Below, piece after piece: positions 25,662 through 35,800 of a stretch of DNA of 64,000 bases. Source of the DNA: Pseudomonas fluorescens (lineage in GTDB: Bacteria; Pseudomonadota; Gammaproteobacteria; Pseudomonadales; Pseudomonadaceae). Position numbers and translations under genes: made by a program. Numbering within the stretch: position 1 is the stretch's first letter; each line of letters opens with the position of its first letter. Under the pieces are notes generated by a model. It had not been told where the DNA came from and did not search any database. It was given only the letters and a program-made list of their open reading frames with translations. The DNA is taken from the NCBI RefSeq assembly GCF_902498195.1, contig NZ_CABVIY010000007.1, positions 186,001 through 250,000 on the forward strand, in the 5' to 3' direction.

Positions 25662-27536
25662 CTATCTAACGGCACCCCGCAAATCCCCCACCAGCGCCTG
25701 CAACTTCGCCGGCTCCGCCACCTCGACCGCCACCGCCGGCCCCGCCACCAATGTCACCCGCGACCACAACCGGCGAAACAGCCCCTTGCCCGGATCGCGG
25801 CTGAAGAAACTCCCCCACAGCCCCTGCAAGGCCAGCGGAATCACCGGCACCGGCGTTTCTTCGAGAATCCGCGTCAGCCCACCCTTGAACTCGTTGATCT
25901 CGCCATCGGTCGTTAATTTCCCCTCAGGGAAAATGCACACCAACTCGCCATCCTTCAGATACCGGGCAATGCGCGTGAAGGCTTTTTCGTAGATCTGGAT
26001 GTCTTCGTGACGCCCGGCAATCGGAATGGTCCCGGCCGTGCGGAAGATAAAGTTCAGCACCGGCAGGTTGTAGATTTTGTAGTACATCACAAAGCGAATC
26101 GGCCGACGCACCGCCCCACCGATCAGCAAGGCATCGACGAACGACACATGGTTGCACACCAGCAACGCCGCGCCTTCATCGGGTATCAGGTCCAGGTTGC
26201 GATGCTCCACGCGGTACATGGAATGGCTGAGCAGCCAGATCATGAAACGCATGGTGAACTCCGGGACGATCTTGAAGATGTAGGCGTTGACGCCGATGTT
26301 GAGCAACGACACCACCAGGAACAACTGCGGGATCGACAGCTTGACCATGCTCAGCAGGATGATCGAGACAATTGCCGACACCACCATGAACAACGCATTG
26401 AGAATGTTGTTGGCGGCAATCACCCGCGCCCGCTCGTTCTCGGCCGTGCGGGACTGGATCAGCGCGTACAGCGGCACGATGTAGAAACCACCGAACACCC
26501 CCAGGCCGAGAATGTCGAGCAACACCAGCCAGGTGTGGCCAAAGCCGAGGATTTCGATCCAGCCATGCCCCGCAGCACTGTCAGGAATGCCGCCGGAATG
26601 CCACCACAGCAGCAGGCCGAATACGGTCAGGCCGAACGAGCCGAACGGCACCAGGCCGATTTCGACTTTGCGACCGGACAGTTTCTCGCACAGCATCGAA
26701 CCCACCGCGATACCGACCGAGAACACGGTAAGAATCAGCGTCACCACGGTTTCGTCACCGTGCATCCATTCCTTGGCATAGGCCGGGATCTGCGTCAGAT
26801 AGATCGCCCCGACGAACCAGAACCATGAGTTACCGACAATCGAGCGCGACACCGCCGGGGTTTGCCCCAGGCCCAGTTTCAGCGTGGCCCAGGACTGGCT
26901 GAAAATGTTCCAGTTCAGGCGCATGTCCGGCGTTGCCGCCGCAGCCCGCGGAATACCGCGGCTGGCCAGGTAACCGAGCACGGCGATGCCGATGATCGCG
27001 GCGGAAACGACGGGGGCGTAGTGACTGGACGACATCATGACCCCGGCACCGATGGTCCCCGCCAGGATTGCCAGGAAGGTGCCCATTTCCACCAGGCCGT
27101 TGCCACCGACCAACTCATCCTCATGCAGGGCCTGTGGCAGGATCGAATACTTCACCGGCCCGAACAGCGCCGAGTGCGTGCCCATGGCGAACAGCGCCAG
27201 CAGCATCAGCCACAGGTGATCGAACAGGAAGCCGATCGCGCCGACCGCCATGATGGCGATTTCCCCCAGCTTGATCAGGCGGATCAGTGCGTCCTTGGCG
27301 AACTTTTCCCCGAACTGCCCGGCCAGCGCCGAGAACAGAAAGAACGGCAGAATGAACAGCAGGGCACACAGGTTGACCCAGATCGAACGGTCACCGTCGA
27401 TCGTCAGCTTGTACAAAATGGCGAGGATCAACGACTGCTTGAAGATGTTGTCGTTGAACGCCCCGAGGGACTGCGTCACGAAGAACGGCAGGAAGCGCCG
27501 GGTGCGCAACAAGGTGAATTGCGAGGGGTGACTCAT
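25662..27536 (-). CDS. MFS transporter fused to 1-acyl-glycerol-3-phosphate acyltransferase (LplT-PlsC-like)
   Basis: Protein of 624 residues. The N-terminal 400 residues are a 12-helix major facilitator (SLGAFNDNIFKQSL at the start is typical of LplT). The C-terminal region from about 430 is a PlsC domain with the HX4D motif NHVSFVDALL, FPEGKLT and PVIPLAL. In E. coli LplT flips lysophospholipid and Aas reacylates it; here both activities sit in one chain without the acyl-ACP synthetase part of Aas. Likely role is lysophospholipid salvage at the inner membrane. Confidence 0.9.
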   Translation of the reverse strand: MSHPSQFTLLRTRRFLPFFVTQSLGAFNDNIFKQSLILAILYKLTIDGDRSIWVNLCALLFILPFFLFSALAGQFGEKFAKDALIRLIKLGEIAIMAVGAIGFLFDHLWLMLLALFAMGTHSALFGPVKYSILPQALHEDELVGGNGLVEMGTFLAILAGTIGAGVMMSSSHYAPVVSAAIIGIAVLGYLASRGIPRAAAATPDMRLNWNIFSQSWATLKLGLGQTPAVSRSIVGNSWFWFVGAIYLTQIPAYAKEWMHGDETVVTLILTVFSVGIAVGSMLCEKLSGRKVEIGLVPFGSFGLTVFGLLLWWHSGGIPDSAAGHGWIEILGFGHTWLVLLDILGLGVFGGFYIVPLYALIQSRTAENERARVIAANNILNALFMVVSAIVSIILLSMVKLSIPQLFLVVSLLNIGVNAYIFKIVPEFTMRFMIWLLSHSMYRVEHRNLDLIPDEGAALLVCNHVSFVDALLIGGAVRRPIRFVMYYKIYNLPVLNFIFRTAGTIPIAGRHEDIQIYEKAFTRIARYLKDGELVCIFPEGKLTTDGEINEFKGGLTRILEETPVPVIPLALQGLWGSFFSRDPGKGLFRRLWSRVTLVAGPAVAVEVAEPAKLQALVGDLRGAVR

Positions 27537-27628
27537 CGTCCATGTGTCCCTGATGGTGGGTTGGCGTGGATACGGTTATTGGAATGTCGAACTTCGATCC
27601 AGGCCACACATTACCTAAACCTGGCCGA

Positions 27629-28780
27629 TCATTTCTTCAATCCTGCAATGCACGGCGAGACAAACAGCTCGCCCCGCCATGCGCCCTGCAACGTGCGCTT
27701 GCCGACAATCAGCCACATCAGGGCCAGCATTGTCACCAGCACACAACCGACGACACTGAAAAACGCCAGGTGCAGCGTGCTGGCCAGCTTCAAGGTTGCC
27801 AGAGAATAGACGCCCAACGGGAAGGTGAAACCCCACCAGCCGAGGTTGAACGGGATGCCGGCGCGCAGATAACGCAAGGTGATCAGCACCGCCATCAGCA
27901 TCCACCAAAGGCCGAAGCCCCACAACGTGATGCCGGCGACCAGGCCCAGCCCGGCCGCGATTTCACCGATGCCCGATAAACCGTTGGCGGCGAAAATCGC
28001 CGGCGCCTCGGCGCCCAGCAGCAACATGCCCAGCGCGCCTGTGCCGATCGGGCCCAATGCCAGCCAACTGGAGGCGGCCATGTTTTCGTGGGGCAGTTTA
28101 TGCAGCGCCATGCGCAGCAGCAGAATGGTCAGAATGCTGAACGCCACCGGCAGGGAAAAGGCCCAGAGCACGTAGCTGGTCACCAGCACCACGAGTTGCG
28201 AATGGGCATCGGCGAGATGAGGAGCAAGCAGGCCACCGCTGGCCGCCGCCACTTCCGCCGCCACCACGGGCAACAGCCACACGGCGGTCATCTGGTCGAT
28301 GCTGTGTTCCTGGCGGGTGAACATCATGTAAGGGATCAGCACACCGCACGCCAAGGCCATCGCCACATCCAGCCACCACAACGCTTCGGCCAGTTGCACC
28401 ACGCCATCGCCCCAGCGCGGCACACCGAACACCAGGAAGCCATTAATGATGGTCGCCAGGCCCATGGGAATGGTGCCGAAAAACATCGAAACCGTGGAAT
28501 GGCCGAAAATCCGTCGCGCTTCATCAAAGAACAGCACCCAGCGCGCCGCATACAACGCCGTGAACATCAGGAACAGCACGATGTTGAACTGCCAGAGCGC
28601 TTCGGCAATGGCGTGCAATACGGGGCTGGCAATGGGCAATTGCGCCAGCGCCAGGGCCAGGACACCTGTGCCCATGGTCGCGGCGAACCAGTTCGGGGTG
28701 AACTGGCGAATGACTTCGCGCGGGTGCTGCAAGGCGCTGAAGGGTTTGAGACTGAGAGTGGCGGTGTTGGGACATTTCAT
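27629..28780 (-). CDS. TDT-family (SLAC1/TehA-like) transporter
   Basis: Inner-membrane protein of 383 residues with about ten helices. It begins with the family signature FTPNWFAATMGTGVLA. Members transport anions such as dicarboxylates, sulfite or tellurite-related ions; the substrate here is not determined. The promoter region contains two AT-rich palindromes (28832-28841 and 28860-28877). Transcribed in the same direction as, and upstream of, the LplT-PlsC gene but with a 92-base gap. Confidence 0.88.
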   Translation of the reverse strand: MKCPNTATLSLKPFSALQHPREVIRQFTPNWFAATMGTGVLALALAQLPIASPVLHAIAEALWQFNIVLFLMFTALYAARWVLFFDEARRIFGHSTVSMFFGTIPMGLATIINGFLVFGVPRWGDGVVQLAEALWWLDVAMALACGVLIPYMMFTRQEHSIDQMTAVWLLPVVAAEVAAASGGLLAPHLADAHSQLVVLVTSYVLWAFSLPVAFSILTILLLRMALHKLPHENMAASSWLALGPIGTGALGMLLLGAEAPAIFAANGLSGIGEIAAGLGLVAGITLWGFGLWWMLMAVLITLRYLRAGIPFNLGWWGFTFPLGVYSLATLKLASTLHLAFFSVVGCVLVTMLALMWLIVGKRTLQGAWRGELFVSPCIAGLKK

Positions 28781-28831
28781 GGCGAACTCCTGTCCTCTGG
28801 TGAGGTTGAGCCCATCATAGATCCCAATCGA

Positions 28832-28877
28832 ATATCGATATAACGGGTAATATCTCTAACTGTTATCTATTTAACAG
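28832..28877. promoter_or_regulatory. AT-rich palindromes in the TDT promoter region
   Basis: ATATCGATAT (28832-28841) is a perfect palindrome, and CTGTTATCTATTTAACAG (28860-28877) has perfect six-base half-sites. They lie 52-97 bases upstream of the TDT start codon and are much richer in AT than the surroundings. Candidate operators; no regulator assigned. Confidence 0.4.
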
Positions 28878-28896
28878 ATATACAACCCCACCCAGG

Positions 28897-29796
28897 CTAG
28901 TGCATACCGGCGAACGCCTGCGTCAACCAATCGATAAATACCCGGACCCGATTGCTCAAGTGGCGATTCGGCGGATACAGCACATGAAACGGATAACGAG
29001 GAGGGCGCCAGTCTTGAAGGATCGGCACCAACTCACCGCGCTCGATGTGCGCTTGAACCGTGTAGGTGAAGGTGTGGATCACCCCCAGCCCCGCCAGCCC
29101 CGCCGCCAGGTGGGCATTGCTTTCGTTGACACTGACGATGCCACGACCCTGCACTTCGATTTTCTCGCCGTTGCGCTCGAAACGCGCCGGCATCACTCGC
29201 CCCGTGCGGGCCGAGTGGTAGCTGATGATGCGGTGATGCTTGTCCAGGTCCCGAGGGTCAAGCGGTGTTCCGAAACGCGCGAGGTAGGCCGGGGCCGCGC
29301 AAGTGGTCCAGGACGATAAGCCCAAGGGCCGCGCCGCCAGGGACAACTCGGTCAACGGCCCGCCGCGAATGACGCAATCGACATTTTCGCTGATCAGGTC
29401 CACCGGACGATCACTGACGCCCAGGTCGATCTGGATGTCCGGGTAACGCTCATGAAAATCCGCAAGCGCCGGAATGATCAGGATACTGGCCACCGAACCT
29501 CCGACATCGACGCGGATGCGCCCCCTCGGCCGGCCTTGAGCGCTGGCAAAACTGTTGTCCAGGTCATCCAGTTCAACCATCAGCTGCAGGGCGCGCTCGT
29601 AGTAAGCCATGCCATCGGCCGTGACCGTCAGCCGCCGTGTGGTGCGTTGCAACAGGCGCACACCCAGGTGCTCCTCCAGCTCGGCCACCAATTTGCTGAC
29701 CGAGGTTTTCGGCAGGCTCAGCGAGTCGGCGGCCCGGGTAAAGGACCCCGCCTCTACGACACGGGCGAAGACACGCATGGCCAGTAGTTGATTCAT
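28897..29796 (-). CDS. LysR-family transcriptional regulator
   Basis: Regulator of 299 residues. The N-terminal winged helix-turn-helix (FARVVEAGSFTRAADSL, KTSVSKLVAELEEHLG, LLQRTTRRL) is typical of the CrgA/DsdC-like LysR branch. The effector-binding domain spans about 90-295. It diverges from the SDR gene at 29955 with 158 bases between, so the SDR is the likely target. Confidence 0.93.
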   Translation of the reverse strand: MNQLLAMRVFARVVEAGSFTRAADSLSLPKTSVSKLVAELEEHLGVRLLQRTTRRLTVTADGMAYYERALQLMVELDDLDNSFASAQGRPRGRIRVDVGGSVASILIIPALADFHERYPDIQIDLGVSDRPVDLISENVDCVIRGGPLTELSLAARPLGLSSWTTCAAPAYLARFGTPLDPRDLDKHHRIISYHSARTGRVMPARFERNGEKIEVQGRGIVSVNESNAHLAAGLAGLGVIHTFTYTVQAHIERGELVPILQDWRPPRYPFHVLYPPNRHLSNRVRVFIDWLTQAFAGMH

Positions 29797-29954
29797 GGCG
29801 AATCCTCAGGGGAAGAGCCCTGAGTATTGTCCACAACCATGCACAAACAAACCCGATTCAGGTGATTTTTCTGCTTAATCCGCCGGCATAGAGTGGGGAC
29901 AACGGCGCACATCAGCACCGACACCTTCCAGCATGACTCTCGGAGATTGACCCC

Positions 29955-30704
29955 ATGAGCAGCACCCTCAAAGGCAAGATTGCACTGATCACCGGCGGCA
30001 CCACCGGCATTGGCCTGGCCTCGGCCCAAGCCTTCGTCGACCAGGGCGCCACTGTGTTCATCACCGGCCGCCGTCAGGCGGAACTGGATGCCGCACTCAG
30101 CAGCATCGGCCAAAACGTCACCGGTATTCAGGGCGACGTGTCGAACCTGGCGGACCTGGACCGGATCTTCGACGTCATCAAAGCCAAGGCCGGCCATCTG
30201 GACATCGTATTTGCCAACGCCGGTGGCGGAGACATGCAGGCGCTGGGGGAGATCACTGAAGAACACTTCGACCGGATTTTCGGCACCAACGTCAAAGGCC
30301 TGCTGTTCACCGTGCAGAAGTCGTTGCCGCTGCTCATGGATGGCGGCTCGGTGATCCTCACGGCGTCCACCACCGCCACCCAGGGCACGGAAAACTTCAG
30401 TGTCTACAGCGCCAGCAAGGCGGCCGTGCGTAACTTTGCGCGCTCATGGTTGCTTGATCTGAAGGCGCGCAAGATTCGCGTCAACGTGATCAGTCCGGGC
30501 CCGATTCACACCCCGGGCCTGACCGAACTCGCGCCGCCCGATCAACAGCAGGGCCTGCTCGATCACCTGGCCAGCCAGGTGCCGATGGGCCGCCTCGGGA
30601 CGCCATCGGAAGTGGGCAAGGCCGCGGTGTTCCTGGCTTCGGACGACAGCAGCTTCATCAACGGCATCGAGCTGTTTGTGGACGGCGGCTTTGCGCAGAT
30701 CTGA
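29955..30704 (+). CDS. SDR-family oxidoreductase
   Basis: Classical short-chain dehydrogenase of 249 residues, cytosolic. The cofactor motif TGGTTGIG is at about 14-21, NAG in FANAGGGD, the catalytic serine in LTASTTA, and YSASKAAV provides the Tyr-x3-Lys pair. The C-terminus ELFVDGGFAQI is standard. Control by the divergent LysR regulator is probable. The substrate is unknown. Confidence 0.93.
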   Translation: MSSTLKGKIALITGGTTGIGLASAQAFVDQGATVFITGRRQAELDAALSSIGQNVTGIQGDVSNLADLDRIFDVIKAKAGHLDIVFANAGGGDMQALGEITEEHFDRIFGTNVKGLLFTVQKSLPLLMDGGSVILTASTTATQGTENFSVYSASKAAVRNFARSWLLDLKARKIRVNVISPGPIHTPGLTELAPPDQQQGLLDHLASQVPMGRLGTPSEVGKAAVFLASDDSSFINGIELFVDGGFAQI

Positions 30705-30715
30705 TGCCTGGTAAA

Positions 30716-30742
30716 AAACGGCGCCTTTAAAAAGCGCCGTTT
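30716..30742. terminator. Bidirectional terminator between SDR and MFS genes
   Basis: AAACGGCGC and GCGCCGTTT form a nine-base-pair stem around a nine-base loop, with A and T runs on the two sides, serving the convergent genes. Confidence 0.85.
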
Positions 30743-30744
30743 CT

Positions 30745-31941
30745 TTATGACTGCCCCGTAGCGCTGCACGCATTGACGTTGCGCTGGCGAATCAGGGCGA
30801 ACAACGCGCACAGCGACAGGATGATCAATACCGCGCCATAACCATCGGTGGTGCTGATCAGGCCGAAAATGTGCGTGAGGTTGCCGGCCAGCAACGACGG
30901 CAAGCAGAACGCCAGGTAACTGAGCACGTAGTACGCCGCCATCAGTCCCGCCCGCTCATGGGGCAAGGCCAGCGGGAACAGGCTGCGCACCGCGCCCAGG
31001 AAACCGGCGCCGAAGCCGCAACCGGCGACCAGCGTCCCCAGGAAAAACAATGCAAGACTGGCGCTGTGCACACCCAGCAGAATCAGGACGATGCCTGTCG
31101 GCAGCGCGCTGGCACCCAAGCGCAAGGCCTGGGTGGCGGATCGATTGCGCAGGGTAAAAATCATCGCCGCGCCCGTCACCGTCAAGACGGCCACGGTGGC
31201 GCCGCCAATCAGGTTCGAGGTAGAACCGGTGGCCGCCCGCACCAATGAAGGCGCCAGCGAGGCATAAAACCCGCCGAGCGCCCAGGTCGCGACATTCAGC
31301 GGCAGTACCCGCCACAAGGTAGGCCGCGCCTGGACCGGCACATGCAGGGTCGGGCGCAATGACGCCCAGGCACCGGCCTGGCGCGAGACGCTTTCCGGCA
31401 AACGCCAGACATACACGGCCTGCATCGCAAACAAGGCCAGCAGCAGCCAATAGGTCAGGTGCAACGGCGCCGGCGCGAATTCAGCCAACAAACCGCATCC
31501 CATACCGCCCAGAGCCATGCCGAGCAACGGCGCGACACTGTTGACCAGCGGCCCCTGCTGGCGGTCAGTGTCCAGCAGCGTTGCGCTCAATACCGCGGTC
31601 GCCATGCCGGTGGCAAAGCCTTGCAGCACCCGGGCACTGATCAGCCAGGCGACACTGTCGGCGTAGATGAACATCAGCATCGCCACGATGTTGAGCACCA
31701 CCGCCGCGAATATCACCGGCTTGCGCCCCAGGTAGTCCGAGAGCGAACCGACCGTCAGCAGCGCCACCAGCAGACTGAGGGCATACACGCCGAAAATCAG
31801 GGTCAGCACGGCAGCCGAGAAATGCAGTTGCTCCTGGTACAAGTGGTACAAGGGCGTTGGCGCCGTGGATGCCGCCAGAAAACTGAGCAAGGTGATTGCC
31901 AGAAACCACAGGCTGGCACGGTTCGAATGAGACAGGGACAT
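30745..31941 (-). CDS. MFS transporter
   Basis: Twelve-helix major facilitator of 398 residues. The loop 2-3 motif is seen at GSLSDYLGRKPVIF. ATG 31941 is preceded by GGAG with seven bases spacing; the upstream TTG/ATG options fall inside an inverted repeat. The gene diverges from a TetR-type regulator at 32083, which probably represses it. Drug or metabolite efflux is likely, but the substrate is unknown. Confidence 0.9.
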   Translation of the reverse strand: MSLSHSNRASLWFLAITLLSFLAASTAPTPLYHLYQEQLHFSAAVLTLIFGVYALSLLVALLTVGSLSDYLGRKPVIFAAVVLNIVAMLMFIYADSVAWLISARVLQGFATGMATAVLSATLLDTDRQQGPLVNSVAPLLGMALGGMGCGLLAEFAPAPLHLTYWLLLALFAMQAVYVWRLPESVSRQAGAWASLRPTLHVPVQARPTLWRVLPLNVATWALGGFYASLAPSLVRAATGSTSNLIGGATVAVLTVTGAAMIFTLRNRSATQALRLGASALPTGIVLILLGVHSASLALFFLGTLVAGCGFGAGFLGAVRSLFPLALPHERAGLMAAYYVLSYLAFCLPSLLAGNLTHIFGLISTTDGYGAVLIILSLCALFALIRQRNVNACSATGQS

Positions 31942-31944
31942 GGG

Positions 31945-31985
31945 CACGCTCCGCAAAAGCTAATTTTTTGCTTTTGCGGAGTGTG
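31945..31985 (-). promoter_or_regulatory. Hairpin covering the Shine-Dalgarno of the MFS gene
   Basis: Arms 31945-31960 and 31970-31985 (CACGCTCCGCAAAAGC on the plus strand and its near-complement) pair over 16 bases with one G-U. On the minus-strand transcript the GGAG Shine-Dalgarno of the MFS gene lies in the 3' arm. Either an RNA structure limiting translation or an operator for the divergent TetR protein. Confidence 0.55.
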
Positions 31986-32082
31986 CTACCGGCTTGCGCT
32001 TAAAGCAAATTCTTTGTGTTAAGGTCCGGTTCATGGCTTTTCAGAACCGGGGCTGGCTCCGGTGCAACACAGGAAACACCTG

Positions 32083-32619
32083 ATGACCGCTCCCGTTTTA
32101 CGTCCCGGAGGCCGCAGCGCCCGGGTGCAGGAATCGATTCATAAAGCAGTGCGCGAACTCCTCGAAGAACAGGATCGCGCCACCGTGACCGTGCCGCTGA
32201 TCGCCGCGCGCGCGGGGGTTACGCCTTCGACGATCTATCGGCGCTGGGGCGATCTGTCGGTGCTGCTGGCAGACGTTGCGCTCGCGCGCATGCAGCCTGA
32301 GACCGAGTCGGCCAGGACCGGCAGCCTGCAAGGCGATGTGCGGGCCTGGGCCGAACAGTATCTGGACGAGATGAGCTCCGAGCCCGGTCGTTGCATGCTG
32401 CGCGACGTACAGGCGAGCCTCAAGCCAAGCTATTGCGCGACGATCATTGGCGGGCAATTGCAGGCCATTCTGGATCGCTACCCGGATGCGCCCCGGCCCG
32501 GTGTCGATCGCCTGATCAACCTGGTGGCCGCCCCCATCGTGTTTCGCATTCTGTTTTCCGAGACGCCGATGCCGGTCGAGGAGCTGCATCGGTTGATCGA
32601 GATTGCGTTGAGTCAGTGA
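32083..32619 (+). CDS. TetR/AcrR-family regulator
   Basis: Repressor of 178 residues. Helix-turn-helix residues are about 25-60 (VTVPLIAARAGVTPSTIYRRW). The C-terminal ligand domain resembles the TetR_C_16 type (FRILFSETPMPVEEL). Start ATG 32083 follows AGGAAAC; the frame extension to 32062 was not used. Diverges from the MFS gene. Confidence 0.9.
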   Translation: MTAPVLRPGGRSARVQESIHKAVRELLEEQDRATVTVPLIAARAGVTPSTIYRRWGDLSVLLADVALARMQPETESARTGSLQGDVRAWAEQYLDEMSSEPGRCMLRDVQASLKPSYCATIIGGQLQAILDRYPDAPRPGVDRLINLVAAPIVFRILFSETPMPVEELHRLIEIALSQ

Positions 32620-32663
32620 CACCGCGTTCGCGAGCACATTTTGACCGGTGCGCGCAGGACCAA

Positions 32664-32687
32664 TGTGGGAGCGGGCTTGCTCGCGAA
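32664..32687 (+). repeat. Single REP copy
   Basis: One intact TGTGGGAGCGGGCTTGCTCG repeat; a degenerate inverted remnant (TTCGCGAGCA) lies at 32627-32636. The rest of the gap before the sensor kinase shows no further element. Confidence 0.8.
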
Positions 32688-32844
32688 GAGGCCCGCCCCA
32701 GCACCTAAAACCTGACTGACACCCCGCCTGCGACACCCCGCCACGCCACGACCTTGGTCGACACTGACTAACCCCTGCCATCGTGCGAGACTGTCTGTCT
32801 TGCCGGGCGGGAGGCCCGGCTGTCCTTGGTTGCCTGGAGTTCCC

Positions 32845-35800
32845 ATGTCGCTGTCCAGCGGGCTGATTGCCGCCGTTGCCCTGGCCTATATGGCCATCAT
32901 GTTCGCCATCGCCTTTTACGGCGACCGTCGCAGCGCGCCGTTGCCGCCGCGGGTGCGTGCCTGGGTGTACAGCCTGTCGCTGGCCGTCTATTGCACCAGC
33001 TGGACGTTTTTCGGCGCGGTGGGCCAGGCGGCCGAACAGCTGTGGTCGTTCCTGCCGATCTACCTCGGGCCGATCCTGCTGCTGATCTGCGCGCCGTGGG
33101 TCCTGCAAAAAATGGTGATGATCAGCAAACAGGAGAACATCACCTCCATCGCCGACTTCATCGCCGCGCGCTACGGCAAATCCCAGTCGCTGGCGGTGGT
33201 GGTGGCCCTGATCTGCCTGGTCGGCGTGCTGCCCTACATCGCCTTGCAGCTCAAGGGCATCGTCCTCGGGGTGAACCTGCTGATCGGAGCCGGCGCCGAT
33301 GCCATGGGGGTTCGCGCCCAGGACACCGCATTGGTGGTATCACTGGTGCTGGCCTTGTTCACCATCGTCTTCGGTACGCGCAACCTTGATGCCACGGAAC
33401 ACCACCGTGGCATGGTGCTGGCGATTGCCTTTGAATCGCTGGTGAAGCTGTTCGCGTTCCTGGCGGTCGGCGCGTATGTGACCTTCGGGCTGTATGACGG
33501 TTTTGATGACCTGTTCAACCAGGCCATGCTCGCCCCGCGCCTTGAGGAATACTGGAAGGAAACCGTCAACTGGCCATCAATGGTGGTGCAGACCGGCGTG
33601 GCGATGATGGCGATCATCTGCTTGCCACGACAGTTCCAGATGACGGTGGTGGAAAATATCGACCCTCAGGATCTGCGCCTGGCCAAATGGGTGTTTCCGG
33701 CCTACCTCGCCCTCGCGGCGTTGTTCGTGGTGCCGATCGCCCTCGCCGGCCAGATGCTGTTGCCCAGTTCAGTGCTGCCGGACTCCTTTGTGATCAGCCT
33801 GCCGCTGGCCCAGGCACACCCGGCCCTGGCGTTGCTGGCCTTTATCGGCGGTGCGTCCGCGGCCACCGGCATGGTGATCGTGGAGTGTGTTGCGCTCTCG
33901 ACCATGGTCTCCAATGACATGCTGTTGCCATGGCTGCTGCGCCGCAACAACGCCGAGCGCCCGTTCGAAGTGTTCCGCCAGTGGATGCTCTCGGTGCGCC
34001 GCGTGAGCATCGTGGTAATTCTGCTGCTGGCCTACGTCAGCTATCGGCTGTTGGGTTCGACGGCGAGCCTGGCAACCATCGGCCAGATCGCCTTCGCCGC
34101 CGTGACCCAACTGGCGCCCGCCATGCTCGGTGCGCTGTACTGGAAGCAGGCCAATCGTCGCGGCGTCTTCGCCGGCCTGGCCGCCGGCACCTTCCTGTGG
34201 TTCTACACCCTGATCCTGCCGATCGCCGCCCACAGCCTCGGCTTGCCCTTGAGTAACTTCCCCGGCCTGGCGTGGCTGCACAGCAACCCGCTGAACCTGC
34301 CGATCACGCCGCTGACCCAGGGCGTGGTCCTGTCCCTGGCCGGCAACTTCACGTTGTTCGCCTGGGTCTCGGTGCTGTCGCGCACACGGGTGTCGGAACA
34401 CTGGCAGGCCGGTCGATTCATCGGCCAGGAAATCAGCTCTCGCCCCAGCGCCCGCTCGATGCTGTCGGTACAGATCGACGATCTTTTGCAATTGGCGGCT
34501 CGCTTTGTGGGTGAGGAGCGCGCGCGCCAGAGCTTCATCCGCTTCGCCTACCGCCAGGGCAAAGGCTTCAACCCCAACCAGAACGCCGACGGTGAATGGA
34601 TCGCCCATACCGAACGCCTGCTGGCCGGTGTCCTGGGCGCCTCGTCGACGCGAGCGGTGGTCAAGGCCGCCATTGAAGGCCGGGAGATGCAACTGGAGGA
34701 CGTCGTACGGATCGCCGACGAAGCCTCGGAAGTCCTGCAATTCAACCGCGCACTGCTGCAAGGGGCGATCGAGAACATCACCCAGGGCATCAGCGTGGTC
34801 GACCAGTCGCTGAAACTGGTGGCCTGGAACCGTCGCTACCTGGAGCTGTTCAATTACCCGGACGGCTTGATCAGCGTCGGCCGGCCCATTGCCGACATCA
34901 TTCGCCATAACGCCGAGCGCGGCCTGTGCGGTCCCGGCGAAGCCGAAGTGCACGTCGCCCGCCGCCTGCACTGGATGCGTCAGGGCCGCGCCCACACCTC
35001 CGAGCGCTTGTTCCCCAATGGCCGGGTGATCGAGCTGATCGGCAACCCGATGCCCGGCGGCGGCTTCGTCATGAGCTTCACCGACATCACCCCGTTCCGC
35101 GAAGCCGAACAGGCGCTGACCGAAGCCAACGAAAGCCTCGAACAGCGCGTGGCCGAACGCACCCACGAACTGTCGCAACTGAACGTAGCCCTGACCGAAG
35201 CCAAGGGCACCGCCGAGGCTGCCAACCAGTCGAAAACCCGCTTCCTGGCCGCCGTCAGCCATGACTTGATGCAACCCTTGAATGCCGCGCGACTGTTCTC
35301 CGCCGCGCTCAATCATCAGGACGACGGTTTGTCCGGCGAAGCGCAAAAACTGGTGCAGCACCTGGACAGTTCCCTGCGATCAGCCGAAGACCTGATCAGC
35401 GATCTGCTGGATATTTCCCGCCTGGAAAACGGCAAGATCAATCCCGACACCAAGCCTTTCGCACTGAGTGAGTTGTTCGACGCTCTGGGTGCCGAGTTCA
35501 AGGCACTGGCGCGGGATCAGGGGCTGGAGTTCCGCGTCAGGGGCAGCGCGCTGCGCATCGAAAGCGACATCAAACTGTTACGCCGCATCCTGCAGAACTT
35601 CCTGACCAACGCCTTCCGCTACGCAAAAGGCCCGGTGCTGCTGGGGGTTCGCCGGCGCCAGGGCGAGCTGTGCCTGGAGGTCTGGGACCGCGGTCCGGGA
35701 ATTCCGGAAGACAAACAGCAGGTGATTTTCGAAGAATTCAAGCGCCTCGACAGCCACCAGACCCGCGCCGAAAAGGGCCTGGGCCTGGGCCTGGCGATTG

